Origin: RCIO01 sp965232405
GTDB lineage: Bacteria > Pseudomonadota > Alphaproteobacteria > Rhizobiales > Rhizobiaceae
DNA length: 64,000 nucleotides
Assembly (NCBI GenBank): GCA_965232405.1
Contig: OZ246966.1
Coordinates: 124,001-188,000, forward strand
Reading direction: 5' to 3'
The position numbers were made by a program, and so were the translations under genes. Below are positions 1 to 8,740 of this stretch, one piece after another. The notes beneath the pieces are model-generated. The model ran no database searches. It saw only the letters and a list, made by a program, of their open reading frames with translations, and was not told where the DNA came from. Numbering within the stretch: position 1 is the first letter of the stretch; each line of letters starts with the position of its first letter.

Positions 1-2
1 GC

Positions 3-1208
3 AAGACCGACACGGCCGAGATCACCGAAATCGAACCCGGCGATGTCAAACGTCTGTTCCTGGTTGCGCATTTCATCAGCGGCATCGGCTGGGCCTATTT
101 CGCAATCCTCGACTGTCCTGCATGCGGGATCGAGCCGCTGCCCATCGTCAAGGCGGTCGTACTGTTGCTTGCCATTGCCGCGACGGCGCTGATCGCCTCT
201 GCGATACGCGGTGCGCTTGTGGCTACGTTCGCCTTGCCTGTGGCGGTCTATGCCTATGTTTCCGCGCGACTTTCCATGCCTTCTGAAGTGCTGATGGTGG
301 CGCTGCTCGTCGTGTCGCTGCCATTCTTCACCTACGTCGCCGGACACCTGCACCGGTCCGCCTTGATGCTGCTTTCGTTTCGTTCGGAAAAAGACGCGCT
401 GATTGCCGAGCTTGAAACGGCGAAGGCAATGTCCGACGAGGCGCGCCACCGCGCCGAAGAGGCCAATCTGGCAAAATCGCGTTTTCTGGCCTCAATGAGC
501 CACGAACTCAGAACGCCGCTCAACGCCATCCTCGGTTTCTCCGAGGTGATGAGCAATGAGGTGCTAGGCAAAATCGAGAACGACACCTATCGCGACTATG
601 CCCGCGACATTCATGGTTCCGGTCAGCATCTGCTCAATCTGATCAACGAGATCCTCGACCTGTCGCGCATCGAGGCCGGCCGCTACCAGCTCAATGAAGA
701 ACCGACGCTGCTCACCGATGTGGTGGAGGAGTGCTGTCACATGCTGGAAATCAAGGCGCGCAAGAAGGACATCCGGCTCATCCAGCAGTTCGAACCTTCG
801 CTGCCGCGTGTCGTGGTCGATGAGCGCTCGATCCGCCAGATGACGCTCAACCTGCTCTCGAACGCTATCAAATTCACCTCGACGGGCGGCGAGATAAAGG
901 TTCGCGTCGGGTGGACGATGGGCGGCGGGCAATACATTGCCGTCAAGGACAATGGGCCAGGCATAGCGCCGGAGGAAATTTCGGTCGTGCTCTCGGCGTT
1001 CGGCCAGGGGTCGATCGCGATCAAGAGCGCGGAACAAGGCACGGGCCTCGGCCTGCCGATCGTTCAGGGTCTTGCCCGCATGCATGGTGGCGATTTGCAG
1101 CTCAAATCGAAACTACGCGAAGGAACAGAGGCGATCATCACCCTGCCGCCCTCGCGCGTGATGGAAGCCTTGCCCGCTATGCCGACAAACCAGGGCACAG
1201 CGGCATAG
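3..1208 (+). CDS. sensor histidine kinase, 5'-truncated by the window edge
   Basis: The frame is open to the first bases of the window, so the gene starts upstream. The visible part has about three hydrophobic segments, a short coiled linker, then a HisKA domain with the H-box SHELRTPLNAILGFSEVM and a HATPase domain with N-box LLSNAIKFT, G1 box DNGPGIA and G2 box GTGLGL. It should autophosphorylate on the H-box histidine and pass phosphate to an unlinked response regulator. The stretch around the H-box (RDIHGSGQHLLNLINEILDL) is like the PleC/DivJ/PdhS group of alphaproteobacteria. No receiver gene lies next to it here, and the signal sensed is unknown. Confidence 0.9.
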   Translation, partial: KTDTAEITEIEPGDVKRLFLVAHFISGIGWAYFAILDCPACGIEPLPIVKAVVLLLAIAATALIASAIRGALVATFALPVAVYAYVSARLSMPSEVLMVALLVVSLPFFTYVAGHLHRSALMLLSFRSEKDALIAELETAKAMSDEARHRAEEANLAKSRFLASMSHELRTPLNAILGFSEVMSNEVLGKIENDTYRDYARDIHGSGQHLLNLINEILDLSRIEAGRYQLNEEPTLLTDVVEECCHMLEIKARKKDIRLIQQFEPSLPRVVVDERSIRQMTLNLLSNAIKFTSTGGEIKVRVGWTMGGGQYIAVKDNGPGIAPEEISVVLSAFGQGSIAIKSAEQGTGLGLPIVQGLARMHGGDLQLKSKLREGTEAIITLPPSRVMEALPAMPTNQGTAA

Positions 1209-1220
1209 ACCAAGAAACAT

Positions 1221-1241
1221 CCCGCCGGCCTATCCGGCGGG
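1221..1241. terminator. GC-rich hairpin between convergent genes
   Basis: An 8-bp perfect stem (CCCGCCGG / CCGGCGGG) with a 5-nt loop lies between the kinase stop and the CobT-like stop, and it contains the latter's stop codon. There is no clear U-tract on either side, so it is at best a weak bidirectional terminator. Confidence 0.35.
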
Positions 1242-2204
1242 TCTGCCGGCCTCGAACTTGCCCGCAGCGGCATGACAATGCGCTGCCGACTGCACCACGC
1301 CGGCGGCAATCGCGCCCGCGCTGGCGTCGTTGGTTTCCATGCCCAGCGACAGAACCGAACCCAGGCCGAGCCGCTCCACCAAACCTGCGGGCGCAGCGCC
1401 GCTGTCGGCAATCATGCAGTGGCTGACGGCGTCAGGGTTCATCCCATGAACCACTGCTGCCGCTGCCAGCGCGGCATACCCGTCGAGCAGGATGGGCACG
1501 TTCTGCGTACGGGCAGCGACGATGGCGCCGGCCAGCGCCGCGCTTTCGCGCCCGCCCAGCCGTCGCAACACTTCAAGCGGATCGGACAGCTGGCCGCGGT
1601 GAAATTCAAGCGCCTGCGCGACAAGCGCCTTGTTTGCTTCAGGCAGTTCCTCCGTCAGCGTAGTATCGCCGCTGAGCGCAGCCAGAACTGCAAGAGCGGA
1701 CAAACGGCCCGCCTCGCCGCCATGACCGGCCAGAACGACCAGCCCGGCACCGCCGGCAAGCGCTTCCATTCCGAACGCCATTGTCGCGGCGCAGCCGCGC
1801 TCATCCAGCGCGGCCTCTGCGGTGATGTCTTCGGTCGGCACGTCGAGCGCAAGATCGAACACTTTGAGGCCGTAGTCTCCCGCCGCACATAGCTGGTTGA
1901 TCGCCGCACCACCTGCCCCGCAACGCTCGACAAAAGCCTGAACCGGTTCCTCACCGCGATTGGCAAGCTGCGCCGCCATTCCGTGCGTGCCGGCGAAAAT
2001 GGCAATCTGCGGCCTGAGCGGACCAGGCCTGCGCCCGCTCCATGCGGCGAGCCATTCAGCGATATCGCCTGCCCGGCCAAGCAGGCCGTCGCGTGCCTCG
2101 GCACGCTGGTTGAGCTGTGCTGCTTCGGACTGCGCGGCCTCATGGGGACCGGGCAGCGTTGCAACCAGATGTCGAAAATCGTCGAATGGAAGTCCGGAAA
2201 TCAT
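1230..2204 (-). CDS. CobT-like protein (nicotinate-nucleotide:DMB phosphoribosyltransferase family), degenerate active site
   Basis: About 324 residues from the ATG at 2204, which gives the family-typical N-terminus MISGLPFDDFR; the frame is open further upstream but that part is not conserved. The fold signature is clear (IFAGTHG, CGAGGAAINQLC, GLKVFDLALDVPTEDIT, RLGGRE, ILLDGYAALAAAA). True CobT makes alpha-ribazole phosphate for the lower ligand of cobalamin. Two motifs needed for this are changed: the GEMGIGNTT loop reads LAGHGGEAG (residues about 158-166) and LGMRLGEGTGA, with the catalytic Glu, reads LGMETNDASAGA (about 287-298). It may be a paralogue with another or no activity. It runs divergently from the DUF1289 gene. 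Confidence 0.75.
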   Translation of the reverse strand: MISGLPFDDFRHLVATLPGPHEAAQSEAAQLNQRAEARDGLLGRAGDIAEWLAAWSGRRPGPLRPQIAIFAGTHGMAAQLANRGEEPVQAFVERCGAGGAAINQLCAAGDYGLKVFDLALDVPTEDITAEAALDERGCAATMAFGMEALAGGAGLVVLAGHGGEAGRLSALAVLAALSGDTTLTEELPEANKALVAQALEFHRGQLSDPLEVLRRLGGRESAALAGAIVAARTQNVPILLDGYAALAAAAVVHGMNPDAVSHCMIADSGAAPAGLVERLGLGSVLSLGMETNDASAGAIAAGVVQSAAHCHAAAGKFEAGRPAG

Positions 2205-2319
2205 AAGCGGGGTGTTTCGGTATCGGGCAAAGGTCGGTTGCGGCATAGGCCGCTGCACCGGCGTTGGCAATGGCAGCCGCGCCCATGCTGCAATCTTGCA
2301 TTCATCCGCATGCTGCCCC

Positions 2320-2571
2320 ATGTCAGAAACGACTATGAGCCTGATTGAATCCCCCTGCATCCTTGTCTGCTCGATTGACGACAAGACCGGCTATTGTTTC
2401 GGCTGCGGCCGCACGAGCCGCGAAATCGGCGCTTGGATTTCGATGACGGCGCAGGAGCGGCGGCAGATCATGGATGAGCTCCCTTCGCGCCTTGAAACAG
2501 TGGAACGAAAGCCGCGGCGCGAAACCCGGCGCGCACGCATCGCACGTGAACGTGCACAGCGAACCGATTGA
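2320..2571 (+). CDS. DUF1289 family small cysteine protein
   Basis: A protein of 83 residues from the ATG at 2320, or 78 from the ATG at 2335. It has the four-cysteine DUF1289 pattern SPCILVCSID ... GYCFGCGRT followed by EIGAWISM and a basic tail (RKPRRETRRARIARER). The cysteines suggest an Fe-S or zinc site; the family's function is not known. Its stop TGA overlaps the ATG of the downstream protease gene by one base (TGATG), so the two are probably translationally coupled. Confidence 0.8.
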   Translation: MSETTMSLIESPCILVCSIDDKTGYCFGCGRTSREIGAWISMTAQERRQIMDELPSRLETVERKPRRETRRARIARERAQRTD

Positions 2572-3275
2572 TGAGCCGGCTCTTCTGGATAGCAATGATC
2601 CTGCTCGGCGGTGGCCTCGCCTGGCTGCTGATCACCGGCGAAAGCGGCGCGCCGCTCGGTATGTCGGGCGACCAGTTCGCAGGTACGCTCTATCTCGGCG
2701 TGCTTGGCCTCGTCATCGCCGCTGGCATCGTCCGTTCAGGTATTGGCCTGCGCGGCGTGGCGCGCGCAGCCGTCATCTGGGGCGGCATCTTCCTTCTGAT
2801 GATCGGCGGCTACCAGTATCGCTATGAGTTGCAGGACGTTGCAAGCCGGCTGACGGCAGGCCTCATTCCGGGCAGCCCGCTCTCAGTGACGAATGCCGAT
2901 GGTCGGCTGGCCGTCGCCCTTCAGCGCGATGGTGACGGACACTTTCTGGCTCGCGGTGCGATCAATGGCATAGCCGTGGCTTTGCTGGTCGACACCGGCG
3001 CCACAACGACCGTTCTGACAGCCGCCGACGCACAGCGGGTCGGGATCGACGTTGAAAGCCTGTCCTTCACGGTCCCGATCACCACCGCAAACGGTCCTGC
3101 CAGTGCTGCCCGCGCGCGTGCCGATACCATCGAGGTCGGCGATATAGAGCGGCGAAACCAGACGGTTCTCGTCGCCAGCCCGGCAATGCTGGGTCAAAGC
3201 CTGCTTGGCATGAACTTCATCAACTCACTGTCGGGCTTCGACATTCGCGGCGACAGGCTGACCCTGATCGACTGA
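2571..3275 (+). CDS. membrane-anchored retropepsin-like aspartyl protease (TIGR02281 type)
   Basis: 234 residues from the ATG at 2571; a TTG at 2568 would add one codon. The N-terminal half has three predicted membrane segments (about residues 3-20, 30-50 and 60-80), and the C-terminal half is a single retropepsin domain with the catalytic motif LLVDTGATTTVL. Single-domain proteases of this clan act as dimers. The domain is expected on the periplasmic side, because it follows the last membrane segment. The substrate is unknown. It is coupled to the DUF1289 gene, a pairing I recall from other alphaproteobacteria. Confidence 0.8.
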   Translation: MSRLFWIAMILLGGGLAWLLITGESGAPLGMSGDQFAGTLYLGVLGLVIAAGIVRSGIGLRGVARAAVIWGGIFLLMIGGYQYRYELQDVASRLTAGLIPGSPLSVTNADGRLAVALQRDGDGHFLARGAINGIAVALLVDTGATTTVLTAADAQRVGIDVESLSFTVPITTANGPASAARARADTIEVGDIERRNQTVLVASPAMLGQSLLGMNFINSLSGFDIRGDRLTLID

Positions 3276-3284
3276 TGCGGCCGG

Positions 3285-4115
3285 TCACAGAAGGCTGACG
3301 AAAAACCGTACAGACACCAGCACGCAAAAGAGGCCGAAGGCGACTTCAAGCTGCCGTTTTTTCAGCGCGTGGGCAATGCGAACGCCCAGCGGCGCAACCA
3401 TGATCGAGATGGGAATGACGAGCGCAACCGCAACCCAATTAACGAAGCCGGTCGAGAGAGCCGGTAGCAGCGGATTACCCCACCCGGCCCAGATGTAACC
3501 GACCGTGCCCGGCAGCGCGATCAGCACGCCAACGCCAGACGATGTCGCCACAGCCTGATGGATTGGGCGGCCGTACAGCGACATGAAGGTGTTGTTCATG
3601 ACGCCGCCCCCGACACCCATCAGGGTCGACAGAAAGCCAATCAGAACACCGACCATGGAACGCGCCGGATTGCCGGGAAGCACGGTCCCAAGCCGCCACG
3701 ACTCCCGGTCGAACAGCATTCTGAGCCCGATTGCGAGCGCCACCACCGCAAAGATGATGCGCAACCCTGCACTCGAGATGTAGGCGGCAGTCAAGGCGGC
3801 CAGGATAACGCCGGCCGGCACTGCAATGACAAAACTCTTCAGCAGTTCGATATCGACCGCACCGCGCTGGTAGTGGCTGGAAAACGAGCGGATGGACGTC
3901 GGCACGATGATTGCCAGCGATGACGCCACCGACAGGTGCATGCGCACCGCCTCGTCAACGCCAAGTAGACCGAAGACCTGATAGAAAACCGGCACCAGAA
4001 TGGCGCCGCCGCCGATACCCAGAATGCCGGCAAGCAGGCCTGACAGCACGCCGGAGGCAGCTATCGCCAGCGCAAAAACGGCCAGTTCACTGGCGGGCAA
4101 ATCACCGATCATCAT
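3285..4115 (-). CDS. TSUP (TauE/SafE) family membrane transporter
   Basis: 276 residues from the tandem ATGs at 4115/4112, which follow a purine-rich AGAGGGGG stretch. The protein is hydrophobic throughout with about eight membrane segments and two glycine-rich repeats (GLLAGILGIGGGAILVPVF and GFLSTLMGVGGGVMNNTFM), the duplicated signature of the TSUP family. Members export sulfite, sulfoacetate or other organic anions, and the sequence alone does not give the substrate. It converges on the protease gene with a 9-nt gap. An upstream extension of 18 codons is open but less likely. Confidence 0.85.
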   Translation of the reverse strand: MMIGDLPASELAVFALAIAASGVLSGLLAGILGIGGGAILVPVFYQVFGLLGVDEAVRMHLSVASSLAIIVPTSIRSFSSHYQRGAVDIELLKSFVIAVPAGVILAALTAAYISSAGLRIIFAVVALAIGLRMLFDRESWRLGTVLPGNPARSMVGVLIGFLSTLMGVGGGVMNNTFMSLYGRPIHQAVATSSGVGVLIALPGTVGYIWAGWGNPLLPALSTGFVNWVAVALVIPISIMVAPLGVRIAHALKKRQLEVAFGLFCVLVSVRFFVSLL

Positions 4116-4299
4116 CCACGCAGACCCCCTCTTGCCGCCCATTCCCAGATCGGAAAGGGGTAAACACAAGCCGTCACGGAGGCCAACTGTGTATGAAACG
4201 CCGGCAAATGGTCAAAAATCCGCAACAATTCCGTGGTGGGCTGCGGTCCAGTATCAAAAGGCCTTGGAAAAGGTCGTGCGTAACGCAGGTGAGGCGTAG

Positions 4300-4320
4300 G
4301 GGGTGGCCTGGTGCCGCCCC
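4300..4320 (-). terminator. hairpin downstream of dusA
   Basis: An 8-bp stem (GGGGTGGC / GCCGCCCC, one G-T pair) with a 5-nt loop lies 16-36 nt past the dusA stop. On the dusA strand no U-tract follows, so it may only be a 3'-end stabilising structure. Confidence 0.3.
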
Positions 4321-4335
4321 TTCTCAATTTTGGGC

Positions 4336-5340
4336 CTAAGCGGCCCGCTCGGCAGCCTTCAGGTCCACTGCACTGTAAGCGGCAAACAGCACCTCAGCCC
4401 CTGCCCCCGGTTTCACCGCTTCGGTGGACAATATCTGACGATAGCGGCGCGCGCCGGGAAGACCGTGGAAAAGCCCGACCATGTGGCGTGTGACATGCGA
4501 GAGCCGCCCGCCGGAAGCGATGTGGCGGCCGATATAGTCCGCCATCGCGTCAATGATGCGGTCCCAGTCGATATCTGATTGCGAACCGCCAAGCACGGCC
4601 TCGACATCCGCCAGAATGGCCGGGTTGCGGTAGGCCGCGCGCCCCATCATGACGCCATCAGTCTTGCCCAGGTGTTCCGCGACCTCTCCCGCCGCCTGAA
4701 TACCGCCATTGACGCCAATGAATTTGTCCGCGAGCCGCTGCTTGAGGCGGTAGACGCGATCATAGTCGAGCGGCGGAATGTCCCGGTTTTCTTTCGGGCT
4801 GAGACCTTCCAGCCAGGCCTTGCGGGCATGAACCCACAGCGCGTCGGCGCCTGCGGCGAATACCCGGTCGGCGATCGCGTCGAGCGCGGTTTCGATGTCC
4901 TGATCGTCGACGCCCAGACGACACTTCACCGTCACCGGGATCTTGACCTCGGTCTTCATCGCCGCGACGCAATCCGCCACCAGTTCCGGCTCGCGCATCA
5001 GACAGGCGCCAAACGTTCCCGACTGCACGCGATCGGAAGGGCAGCCAACATTGAGATTGATCTCGTCATAACCGAAATCTGCACCGATGCGCGCTGCCTC
5101 TTGCAGCTTGGCAGGCTCAGAACCGCCAAGCTGCAGCGCGACCGGATGCTCGGTCTCGTCGAAACCCAACAGCCGCTCGCGGGGACCGTGGATGACCGCG
5201 TCGGCGACAACCATCTCGGTGTAAAGAAGCGCGCTCGCCGAAAACCGCCGGTGCAGATAGCGGCAGTGCCGGTCCGTCCAGTCCATCATCGGGGCGACAG
5301 AGAAGATCTTTCCGCCATCTTTCAGCGATTCACGGTACAT
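4336..5340 (-). CDS. dusA: tRNA-dihydrouridine synthase A
   Basis: 334 residues. This FMN- and NADPH-dependent enzyme reduces uridine at D-loop positions 20/20a of tRNA. The TIM-barrel N-terminus SVAPMMDWTDRHCRYLHR, the catalytic cysteine segment NVGCPSDRVQSGTFGACLM, the VKCRLGVDD strand and GVNGGI plus GVMMGRAAYRNP for phosphate binding all match DusA rather than DusB or DusC. The length is typical. It stands alone on the minus strand, with the TSUP gene downstream in the same direction after about 220 nt. Confidence 0.95.
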   Translation of the reverse strand: MYRESLKDGGKIFSVAPMMDWTDRHCRYLHRRFSASALLYTEMVVADAVIHGPRERLLGFDETEHPVALQLGGSEPAKLQEAARIGADFGYDEINLNVGCPSDRVQSGTFGACLMREPELVADCVAAMKTEVKIPVTVKCRLGVDDQDIETALDAIADRVFAAGADALWVHARKAWLEGLSPKENRDIPPLDYDRVYRLKQRLADKFIGVNGGIQAAGEVAEHLGKTDGVMMGRAAYRNPAILADVEAVLGGSQSDIDWDRIIDAMADYIGRHIASGGRLSHVTRHMVGLFHGLPGARRYRQILSTEAVKPGAGAEVLFAAYSAVDLKAAERAA

Positions 5341-5456
5341 GCTTGCCTTGTCGGGTTCCTTGGCCTGCGTGTCGAATTTGGCCGGCTTTTACCCTGTATC
5401 GGTCGTCCATGCACGGATTTTGCACCAATTTTGCTGTCCGCTGGACGGCATCACGC

Positions 5457-6572
5457 TCAGCGCGCGATGCGGCCACCAGTCATTTCTTCCGCTACGCCTG
5501 TCGTTGTCGGAAAGCTGATAGGCAACCCGCGCAGGGCACGCACCGCCAGAAGCGCGAAACATTCGGCTTCCACCGCGTCTCCACGCCAGCCGTGGTCTTC
5601 GGCGGTTTCGATCGTGCACCCGGTGCGCTCCCTGAGCGCCTTCAGCATGGCAGGGTTCCTTCGCCCGCCCCCGCAGACGACGAGCCGGGTCGGACGCATT
5701 GGAAGCAAGTCGAGCCCTTTGCCGACAGCCCCGGCGGTAAACGCAGCCAGCGTTGCCGCACCGTCTGCGTCGCTCAAACCGTCGACCATCTCGGGACCGA
5801 AATCGAACCGATCGAGCGATTTGGGATAGGCGGCGGCGAGATAGGGATGCTTGAGCAACTCCGCCAGCCTCGCCTCGTCCACTGCGCCGGAAAGCGCGAG
5901 CTTCCCGTCCACATCCATCTTTCCAAGGCCACGAAGCTTCATGAAATCATTGGTGGGAGCATTCGCGGGACCGGTGTCGAAGGCGACAAGGCGGCCTTGG
6001 CCATCCGCCCAGGAAATGTTGGCCACACCGCCAAGGTTGAGAACAGCCACCTCGCCGCTCGCGGCAAGACCGCTGAGAAGTGCGGCATGATAGATCGCCG
6101 ACAGGGGCGCGCCCTGCCCCCCGGCAGCCATGTCCGCGCTGCGAAAATCATAGACAACCGGCACGCCCAGCTGGCGCTGCATGCGCTCGCCATCCCCAAG
6201 TTGGCGGGTCTGGCCGATCAGTCCCGGACGCGGCGCGCGGTGCAGCACCGTCTGGCCGTGGAACCCGACCGCGCCGATTTCCGACATCGACAGCCCGGCA
6301 TGTTCGGCTAGCGCCCGGACCGCCTCCGACTGCGCGTCGGTCAGCGTCGCTTCTGCCTCGGCAAAGATTTCCGGATCAGGCCCGTCGAAATTCCACGCCC
6401 GCGCCTGCTCAAGCGCCTGCTCAAGCATGGCGTTGATGCGATCGGGATAGGGAATGAGCATGTAGGGTCCGAACTCTGCAATCCGTTCGCCATCGGTGCG
6501 AACAAGCGCCACGTCGATATTGCCGTCCAGCACCGTGCCGGTCATCAGCCCGACTGACCAGATTGAAGACAT
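5457..6572 (-). CDS. anmK: anhydro-N-acetylmuramic acid kinase
   Basis: 371 residues. It phosphorylates and opens 1,6-anhydro-MurNAc in peptidoglycan recycling, giving MurNAc-6-phosphate. The N-terminal phosphate-binding motif GLMTGTVLDGNIDVALV, the GFHGQTVLHRAP block, the NLGGVANISW stretch and the C-terminal LVVCGGGRRNPAML are characteristic of AnmK. The start ATG at 6572 has an AGAGG sequence upstream. It is divergent from the glycerate kinase gene. No other recycling gene is adjacent. Confidence 0.95.
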   Translation of the reverse strand: MSSIWSVGLMTGTVLDGNIDVALVRTDGERIAEFGPYMLIPYPDRINAMLEQALEQARAWNFDGPDPEIFAEAEATLTDAQSEAVRALAEHAGLSMSEIGAVGFHGQTVLHRAPRPGLIGQTRQLGDGERMQRQLGVPVVYDFRSADMAAGGQGAPLSAIYHAALLSGLAASGEVAVLNLGGVANISWADGQGRLVAFDTGPANAPTNDFMKLRGLGKMDVDGKLALSGAVDEARLAELLKHPYLAAAYPKSLDRFDFGPEMVDGLSDADGAATLAAFTAGAVGKGLDLLPMRPTRLVVCGGGRRNPAMLKALRERTGCTIETAEDHGWRGDAVEAECFALLAVRALRGLPISFPTTTGVAEEMTGGRIAR

Positions 6573-6732
6573 TCATGGACCTCTGTGCGCTGAAATCGAT
6601 ATCCCCGACCAATGCGTCTGCCGTTCGCTTGCCGGTTCGCATGGTCCCCCGGATGTATACGCTTGGACTGATCTGTCCAAGCCGCCTACTGCCCGTTTGG
6701 CAACCCGACGCTTTGCGCTTAAGGCAGATGCC

Positions 6733-7992
6733 ATGAACGAACCGCAAGCACTCGATCTGCTGAAGCGCATGTTCGATGCCGCCATTGTGGCTGCCGATCC
6801 GATGCGTGTGATTGCAACCGCATTGCCCGAGAAGCCATCGGGGCGGATAGTTGTCGTCGGCGCCGGCAAGGCCAGCGCACGCATGGCGGAAGCGGTGGAG
6901 GCCGAATGGGGACCATGCGACGGCCTGGTCATCACCCGCGACGGCTACGAGCGGCCGCTCGAGGGCATTACGCTGAAAAGTGCGTCCCACCCGGTGCCCG
7001 ACCAGCGCGGGCTTGAAGCGACCGCCGAGATGCTTCGCATTCTCGACGGGTTGAACGAGGACGATCTCGTTCTTGCGCTGATTTCAGGTGGGGGCTCCGC
7101 GCTGCTCATCCAACCGGCCGGCAACATCACCCTTGCCGAGAAACAACAGGTCAACGAAGCCTTGCTCGCCAGCGGCGCCCCGATTGGCGAGATGAACGTG
7201 GTGCGCCGGCACATCAGCGCCGTCAAAGGCGGCAAGCTGGCAGCAAGAGCCTATCCCGCGCGCTGCCTCACACTCGCCATTTCGGATGTGGCTGGCGACG
7301 ACCCGGTGGCAATTGCATCCGGCCCGACGGTCGGCGACACCTCGACGGCCCGCGAGGCGCTGTCGATCCTGACGAAATGGAAGATCGAAGCGCCGGACAA
7401 TGTGCTTCGCCATCTCGAGAACGAGCCGGCATCGCTGGGCCCCGACAGCGGCGAACTGTCCCGCGCCGCCTACCGGATCGTTGCTGCGCCATCGCAATCG
7501 CTTGAAGCCGCCGCCGCACTGGCGCATGCCGAAGGAGCCACGATCGTGAACCTTGGCGATGCCATCGAGGGCGAAGCACGCGATGTCGCAATGTGGCATG
7601 CATCGAAGGTCCGGGAGCATCTCGATCGCGATGCCACGAGCCGTCGGCCGCTGGTTATTATTTCCGGCGGCGAATGTTCGGTCACGCGCAGGGGCGATGG
7701 CGTCGGAGGCCCCAACGCCGAGTTCGTGCTGGCTCTGACATTGGAACTGGACGGGCAGCCGGGCGTCTACGCGCTGTCCGGAGATACCGACGGTGTTGAC
7801 GGCGGCGACGAAATTGCAGCTTCCATCATCACGCCATCGACGCTTGAGCGCGCGCGCAAGGCAGGCATCGACCCGCAGGCTGCCCTTGCCCACAACGATG
7901 CCCACGGTTTTTTCGCCAGATTGGGCGATCAGGTAATCACCGGGCCCACTCTTACAAATGTCAATGATTTCAGAGCGATAATCATTGCCTGA
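6733..7992 (+). CDS. glycerate 2-kinase (DUF4147/MOFRL family)
   Basis: 419 residues from the ATG at 6733, which gives the usual N-terminus (MNEPQALDLLKRMFDAAI). The N-terminal DUF4147 domain carries VVGAGKASARMAEA and LISGGGSALL, and the C-terminal MOFRL domain carries ISGGECSVT, GGPNAEFVLAL and ALSGDTDGVDGG. The enzyme uses ATP to convert D-glycerate to 2-phosphoglycerate, as in serine-cycle, tartrate or glycolate breakdown. Older annotation calls this family hydroxypyruvate reductase TtuD. It stands as a single gene between anmK and hpaR. Confidence 0.9.
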   Translation: MNEPQALDLLKRMFDAAIVAADPMRVIATALPEKPSGRIVVVGAGKASARMAEAVEAEWGPCDGLVITRDGYERPLEGITLKSASHPVPDQRGLEATAEMLRILDGLNEDDLVLALISGGGSALLIQPAGNITLAEKQQVNEALLASGAPIGEMNVVRRHISAVKGGKLAARAYPARCLTLAISDVAGDDPVAIASGPTVGDTSTAREALSILTKWKIEAPDNVLRHLENEPASLGPDSGELSRAAYRIVAAPSQSLEAAAALAHAEGATIVNLGDAIEGEARDVAMWHASKVREHLDRDATSRRPLVIISGGECSVTRRGDGVGGPNAEFVLALTLELDGQPGVYALSGDTDGVDGGDEIAASIITPSTLERARKAGIDPQAALAHNDAHGFFARLGDQVITGPTLTNVNDFRAIIIA

Positions 7993-8124
7993 TCGGATAC
8001 GATTGATCTTGCCCACTATTGGCGAGAAGCTCGCACTGGTCAGCGAATGCCGGCAAACTGTATGGTCTGTGAAGCACCCGAACACATACTCGTTTGGGCG
8101 CAGGACGGGGGACAGGGAAACAGC

Positions 8125-8616
8125 ATGACCGAATTCCGCGCCACAACGTCGGGCCAGCAGGCCAAACTGCGCGAGTTTTCGCGCTCGCTGCCCATGTCGC
8201 TGCTCAAGGCGCGGGAAGCCGTGATGGGACACTTTCGCCCCAATCTGCATCAATTCGGCATTACCGAGCAGCAATGGCGTGTGTTGAGAGCACTTACAGC
8301 AGTGGACGCGATCGAGGTCATGCCGCTGGCGCGGGCGACCTATCTGTTGGCCCCTTCCCTGTCGCGCATCCTGAAAGATTTGGAGGAACGCGGGCTCGTC
8401 ACACGCCGCAGGCCCAAGGAGGACATGCGACGCGGCCTGATTTCCATCAGCGCGCAAGGCCGGGCGCTGATCGAACAGGCTGGCGTCCGTTCGGAAATCA
8501 TCTATGCGGAGATCACCCGACGCTACGGTGCGGACAGGCTTTGCAAGCTGCAGGAAATGCTGGGCGATCTGGAAGAGGTGCTGGCCGAGCCGATAACTGT
8601 TGAATCGACGCAATAG
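8125..8616 (+). CDS. hpaR: MarR-family repressor of homoprotocatechuate catabolism
   Basis: 163 residues from the ATG at 8125. A winged helix-turn-helix of MarR type (ITEQQWRVLRALTAVDAIEVMPLARATYLLAPSLSR region, then the wing RRRPKEDMRRGLISIS) is preceded by the HpaR-specific LREFSRSLPMSLLKAREAVM. HpaR represses the meta-cleavage genes and is released by 4-hydroxyphenylacetate or homoprotocatechuate. It lies immediately upstream of hpaF in the same direction, with 124 nt between them that contain a candidate operator. Confidence 0.9.
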   Translation: MTEFRATTSGQQAKLREFSRSLPMSLLKAREAVMGHFRPNLHQFGITEQQWRVLRALTAVDAIEVMPLARATYLLAPSLSRILKDLEERGLVTRRRPKEDMRRGLISISAQGRALIEQAGVRSEIIYAEITRRYGADRLCKLQEMLGDLEEVLAEPITVESTQ

Positions 8617-8703
8617 CGGCTGTTCCCGAATGCTCGGCCATTCGCGCATATAGGCGTGGCTGAGCGGGGAACTCGAGGCTTCAGCTGCACTTGCGCCTGT
8701 TTT

Positions 8704-8717
8704 ATTAACACGTTAAT
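8704..8717. promoter_or_regulatory. candidate HpaR operator in front of hpaF
   Basis: ATTAAC-AC-GTTAAT is a perfect 6-2-6 inverted repeat in an AT-rich patch, 24 nt before the hpaF start codon. A strong Shine-Dalgarno GGGAGGAG follows at 8731-8738. Position and symmetry fit a MarR-type operator next to the hpaR gene; this is inference from spacing and not from a known consensus. Confidence 0.5.
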
Positions 8718-8740
8718 TACATTGTGAAGCGGGAGGAGAA

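Noticed and set aside
7084..8649. Long minus-strand frame across the glycerate kinase and hpaR
   Set aside because: It spans two clear plus-strand genes and has no homologue-like motifs.
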